Made by a program: the position numbers and the translations under genes. Below are positions 7,463 to 8,940 of a stretch of 8,940 nt of DNA, piece after piece (position 1 is the first letter of the stretch; the number at the start of each line of letters is the position of its first letter). Below the pieces are notes generated by a model. That model saw only the letters and a list, made by a program, of their open reading frames with translations, was not told the DNA's origin and searched no databases. The DNA is from Lachnospiraceae bacterium (GTDB lineage Bacteria; Bacillota; Clostridia; Lachnospirales; Lachnospiraceae). The stretch covers positions 1-8,940 of the forward strand of contig JAIECC010000238.1 of NCBI GenBank assembly GCA_029068665.1. Direction: 5' to 3'.

Positions 7463-7491
7463 AGTATATATGAAATCCGGATACTTGTCAA
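7463..7491 (-). promoter_or_regulatory. Sigma-A type promoter of the tRNA-Leu gene
   Basis: Minus-strand TTGACA (7491-7486, a perfect -35 box) is followed after exactly 17 bases by TATACT (7468-7463, five of six matches to the -10 consensus). Transcription should start near 7456, about 40 bases before the mature tRNA. The -35 box begins at the base after the TAA stop (7494-7492) of the preceding gene. Confidence 0.85.
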
Positions 7492-8262
7492 TTACTTTCT
7501 TCGACCAAATAACCGTAGAATCTTCAGCAGCAGGTTTACAAAGTCCAGATACAGATTCATGCCGCCAAACAAGCCTACAGACCACACAGACATATATGGA
7601 TTCTCTGTTGCCAGCACCTGAATTTTCTTAACATCATATACTGTAATGCCAATGAACAAAACGATTCCGAAAATGCAAATAAATAAGTCCAATGCCGGCA
7701 ATGGGAACAGAAAATAAAGAAGGGATAATGCCAGCAGTGCAAACAATCCCATGACCAGGGAAGTAGACCACCGGGACAAATCCTTTGGAATCACCAATGC
7801 CACCAGGGTAGTGCCGCCAAAAATAATGGTGGTCACCAAAAACATGGATAAAATAGAACTTGGTGCATAGGTAAGGAAAATACTTAAAAAAGTAGTTCCG
7901 TTTGCAATTGCAAAGAACGTATAACAGGCAATTCCCCCACCTACGTTATTCTTATTGATACAGTGATTGGTTGCAAATACCATGGAAATTTCCAGAATCA
8001 GCGAACCAATCAGGATTGGCAGAAACAGCCCAGGCACAAGCACCATGACAATCATTCCTGCAAAAGCCGAGATGGTTGAAATCACCAGACCAACACACAT
8101 AATCGCCATGCTCATAGTCAGACATTTCTTTCTCCGGGCAGTCAGATCTTCTGCATTTGCAAAGACATTCCCAGCATTGTACATAGCTCCGTTTAAGTTG
8201 TAGCCTGTGTTTGATTGTGACTGATTTTCATCTAAACGAAAACCATAAGGATTGTTTTCCAT
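7492..8262 (-). CDS. Bax inhibitor-1/YccA (YetJ-like) family membrane protein
   Basis: This 256-residue protein belongs to the Bax inhibitor-1 (TMBIM, UPF0005) family. Its best studied bacterial member, B. subtilis YetJ, is a pH-sensitive calcium leak channel, but a calcium role here is inferred from the family only. Residues 1-45 form a soluble, Asn/Gln-rich N-terminus that ends in a basic patch (RRKK, 43-46). About seven hydrophobic segments follow between residues 48 and 250. Family signatures are at the C-terminal end: YDVKKIQ with Asp210 and LYLDFVNLLLKILRLFG with Asp240. These two acidic residues correspond in position to the aspartate pair that controls the YetJ pore. The protein ends in RRK. 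The start is fixed by a consensus AGGAGG. It follows the sortase gene closely, which suggests an envelope-related operon. No terminator lies between this gene and the tRNA downstream, so transcripts may run on to the terminator after the tRNA. Confidence 0.92.
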   Translation of the reverse strand: MENNPYGFRLDENQSQSNTGYNLNGAMYNAGNVFANAEDLTARRKKCLTMSMAIMCVGLVISTISAFAGMIVMVLVPGLFLPILIGSLILEISMVFATNHCINKNNVGGGIACYTFFAIANGTTFLSIFLTYAPSSILSMFLVTTIIFGGTTLVALVIPKDLSRWSTSLVMGLFALLALSLLYFLFPLPALDLFICIFGIVLFIGITVYDVKKIQVLATENPYMSVWSVGLFGGMNLYLDFVNLLLKILRLFGRRK

Positions 8263-8270
8263 AATCCTGT

Positions 8271-8276
8271 CCTCCT
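8271..8276 (-). promoter_or_regulatory. Ribosome binding site overlapping the sortase stop codon
   Basis: AGGAGG lies 8 bases before the ATG at 8262. Its first two bases are the last two bases of the TAG stop (8277-8275) of the sortase gene. This consensus site fixes the start of the Bax inhibitor-1 family gene and suggests that its translation is coupled to termination of the sortase. Confidence 0.85.
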
Positions 8277-8940
8277 ATTCTACTTTTCGTGCCACTACAG
8301 CGAACCGTCCGTCCTCTGTATGATAGGCACAGGTTGATAATGTAATTAATGAATCACCATAGTTTGCAGTTGCATTGATTTCATAAGGAGTCATTGCTTT
8401 TACCTGCTCCACATAGGCGTTGAATTCCTCTTCGGATGCAGCATCAAAAAACTGATAGTACTTAAAGCTAACAGTATCCGATTCCGGATAAATCTGGGAA
8501 TAAAATGCTGCTATTACCTCATATTCTCCATCTCCGTCAATGGTATTGAAGGTAAATGTCTTATGAGTATCATAAAACTCCTGGGAATTATAGCTGATAA
8601 TTCCGGAAAACATAGTACCTGCCTTCATATTATGCCCATAAATCAGCATATTGTCCGTAGGTTCCGTAAAACTGCACCGAAAATCCAGAAAGGGCAGACC
8701 GGAATCATCCCATTCCTGTTGAAAATTACGATGAATATAGTATTCATTCTCTTCCATATTCTGCATAACAGGATAGTCTACCTTCGTGTCTGCAATGGTA
8801 ATCCAACCGATAAAATCCGGATTTTCCCGATATAACTCCGCAAACTTTTTCTGTACCATTCTTCCGTTGACATCCACAAACTCCGGTTCTCCATTGGAAA
8901 TATTCAAATCCAGAAGAATCTGATTCTTTAAGTCCTGAAC
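8275..8940 (-). CDS. Class B sortase, 5'-truncated by the window edge
   Basis: The visible 221 residues form the catalytic domain of a class B sortase, a membrane-anchored cysteine transpeptidase that cleaves a C-terminal sorting motif in secreted proteins and joins them to cell-wall peptidoglycan. The frame stays open to the window edge, so the start and the expected N-terminal signal/anchor helix lie outside. A TTG at 8907 is an in-frame leucine codon and probably not the start. Counting from that TTG, the catalytic triad is visible: His92 in LIYGHNM, Cys193 in TLSTC and Arg201 in DGRFAVVARK. The segment NPDFIGWITIADTKVDYPVMQ near residues 29-49, where the chain enters the catalytic barrel, is typical of class B enzymes in Clostridia. 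The domain ends directly after the last strand, so the C-terminus is complete. The TAG stop overlaps the AGGAGG of the next gene, so the two are probably co-transcribed. No sorting-signal substrate is encoded in the window. The subgroup cannot be settled from the sequence alone. Confidence 0.93.
   Translation of the reverse strand, partial: VQDLKNQILLDLNISNGEPEFVDVNGRMVQKKFAELYRENPDFIGWITIADTKVDYPVMQNMEENEYYIHRNFQQEWDDSGLPFLDFRCSFTEPTDNMLIYGHNMKAGTMFSGIISYNSQEFYDTHKTFTFNTIDGDGEYEVIAAFYSQIYPESDTVSFKYYQFFDAASEEEFNAYVEQVKAMTPYEINATANYGDSLITLSTCAYHTEDGRFAVVARKVE

Noticed and set aside
7258..7585. Minus-strand frames of 64-87 codons across the tRNA region
   Set aside because: They run through the tRNA, its terminator and the end of the Bax inhibitor-1 family gene. 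Their translations include the tRNA sequence itself and are not credible proteins.
8905..8907. TTG at 8907 as the true start of the sortase
   Set aside because: The frame remains open to the window edge, no ribosome binding site precedes the TTG, and the N-terminal anchor helix expected for this family would be missing.

Overview
The window looks like chromosomal core sequence from a low-to-moderate GC Gram-positive anaerobe of the Clostridia, most likely Lachnospiraceae. This is inferred from the AT-leaning composition, strong AGGAGG-type ribosome binding sites, a class B sortase, a Clostridia-style gene order (polA, coaE, FtsA-domain ATPase), a tRNA without an encoded CCA end, and a BspA-type leucine-rich repeat domain. 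The genus assignment is not proven. Every gene is on the minus strand, so transcription runs from high to low coordinates, and coding density is very high. No gap without a gene exceeds 300 bases, and I see no insertion sequence, phage gene, CRISPR array or dispersed repeat.

In transcription order, the first block (8940 down to about 7492) holds the 3' part of a class B sortase gene, cut by the window edge, and a Bax inhibitor-1/YetJ-family membrane protein. The stop codon of the sortase gene overlaps the ribosome binding site of the next gene. A near-consensus sigma-A promoter begins at the base after the stop codon of the membrane protein gene. It drives a tRNA-Leu(CAA) gene (7335-7417), which is followed by a strong intrinsic terminator (7303-7332).

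The second block begins with a promoter with a perfect TATAAT box (7262-7290) and looks like a five-gene operon. In order it encodes a PrsW-type intramembrane metalloprotease fused to a C-terminal leucine-rich repeat domain; a single-pass membrane protein with an N-terminal zinc-finger anti-sigma (zf-HC2) motif; DNA polymerase I; dephospho-CoA kinase; and a 691-residue FtsA-like actin-family ATPase with a roughly 300-residue C-terminal extension. Spacings are 13, -29 (overlap), about 74 (or 11 with the alternative coaE start) and 21 bases.

The most interesting point is the pairing of the PrsW-like protease with an anti-sigma-like zinc-finger protein. PrsW of Bacillus subtilis makes the first cut in the anti-sigma factor RsiW, so this pair could be a protease and its substrate. 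Here, however, no sigma factor gene is next to them. The protease carries an added leucine-rich repeat domain, and the pair is translationally tied to polA. A second point of interest is a weak threefold repeat in the C-terminal extension of the FtsA-like protein.
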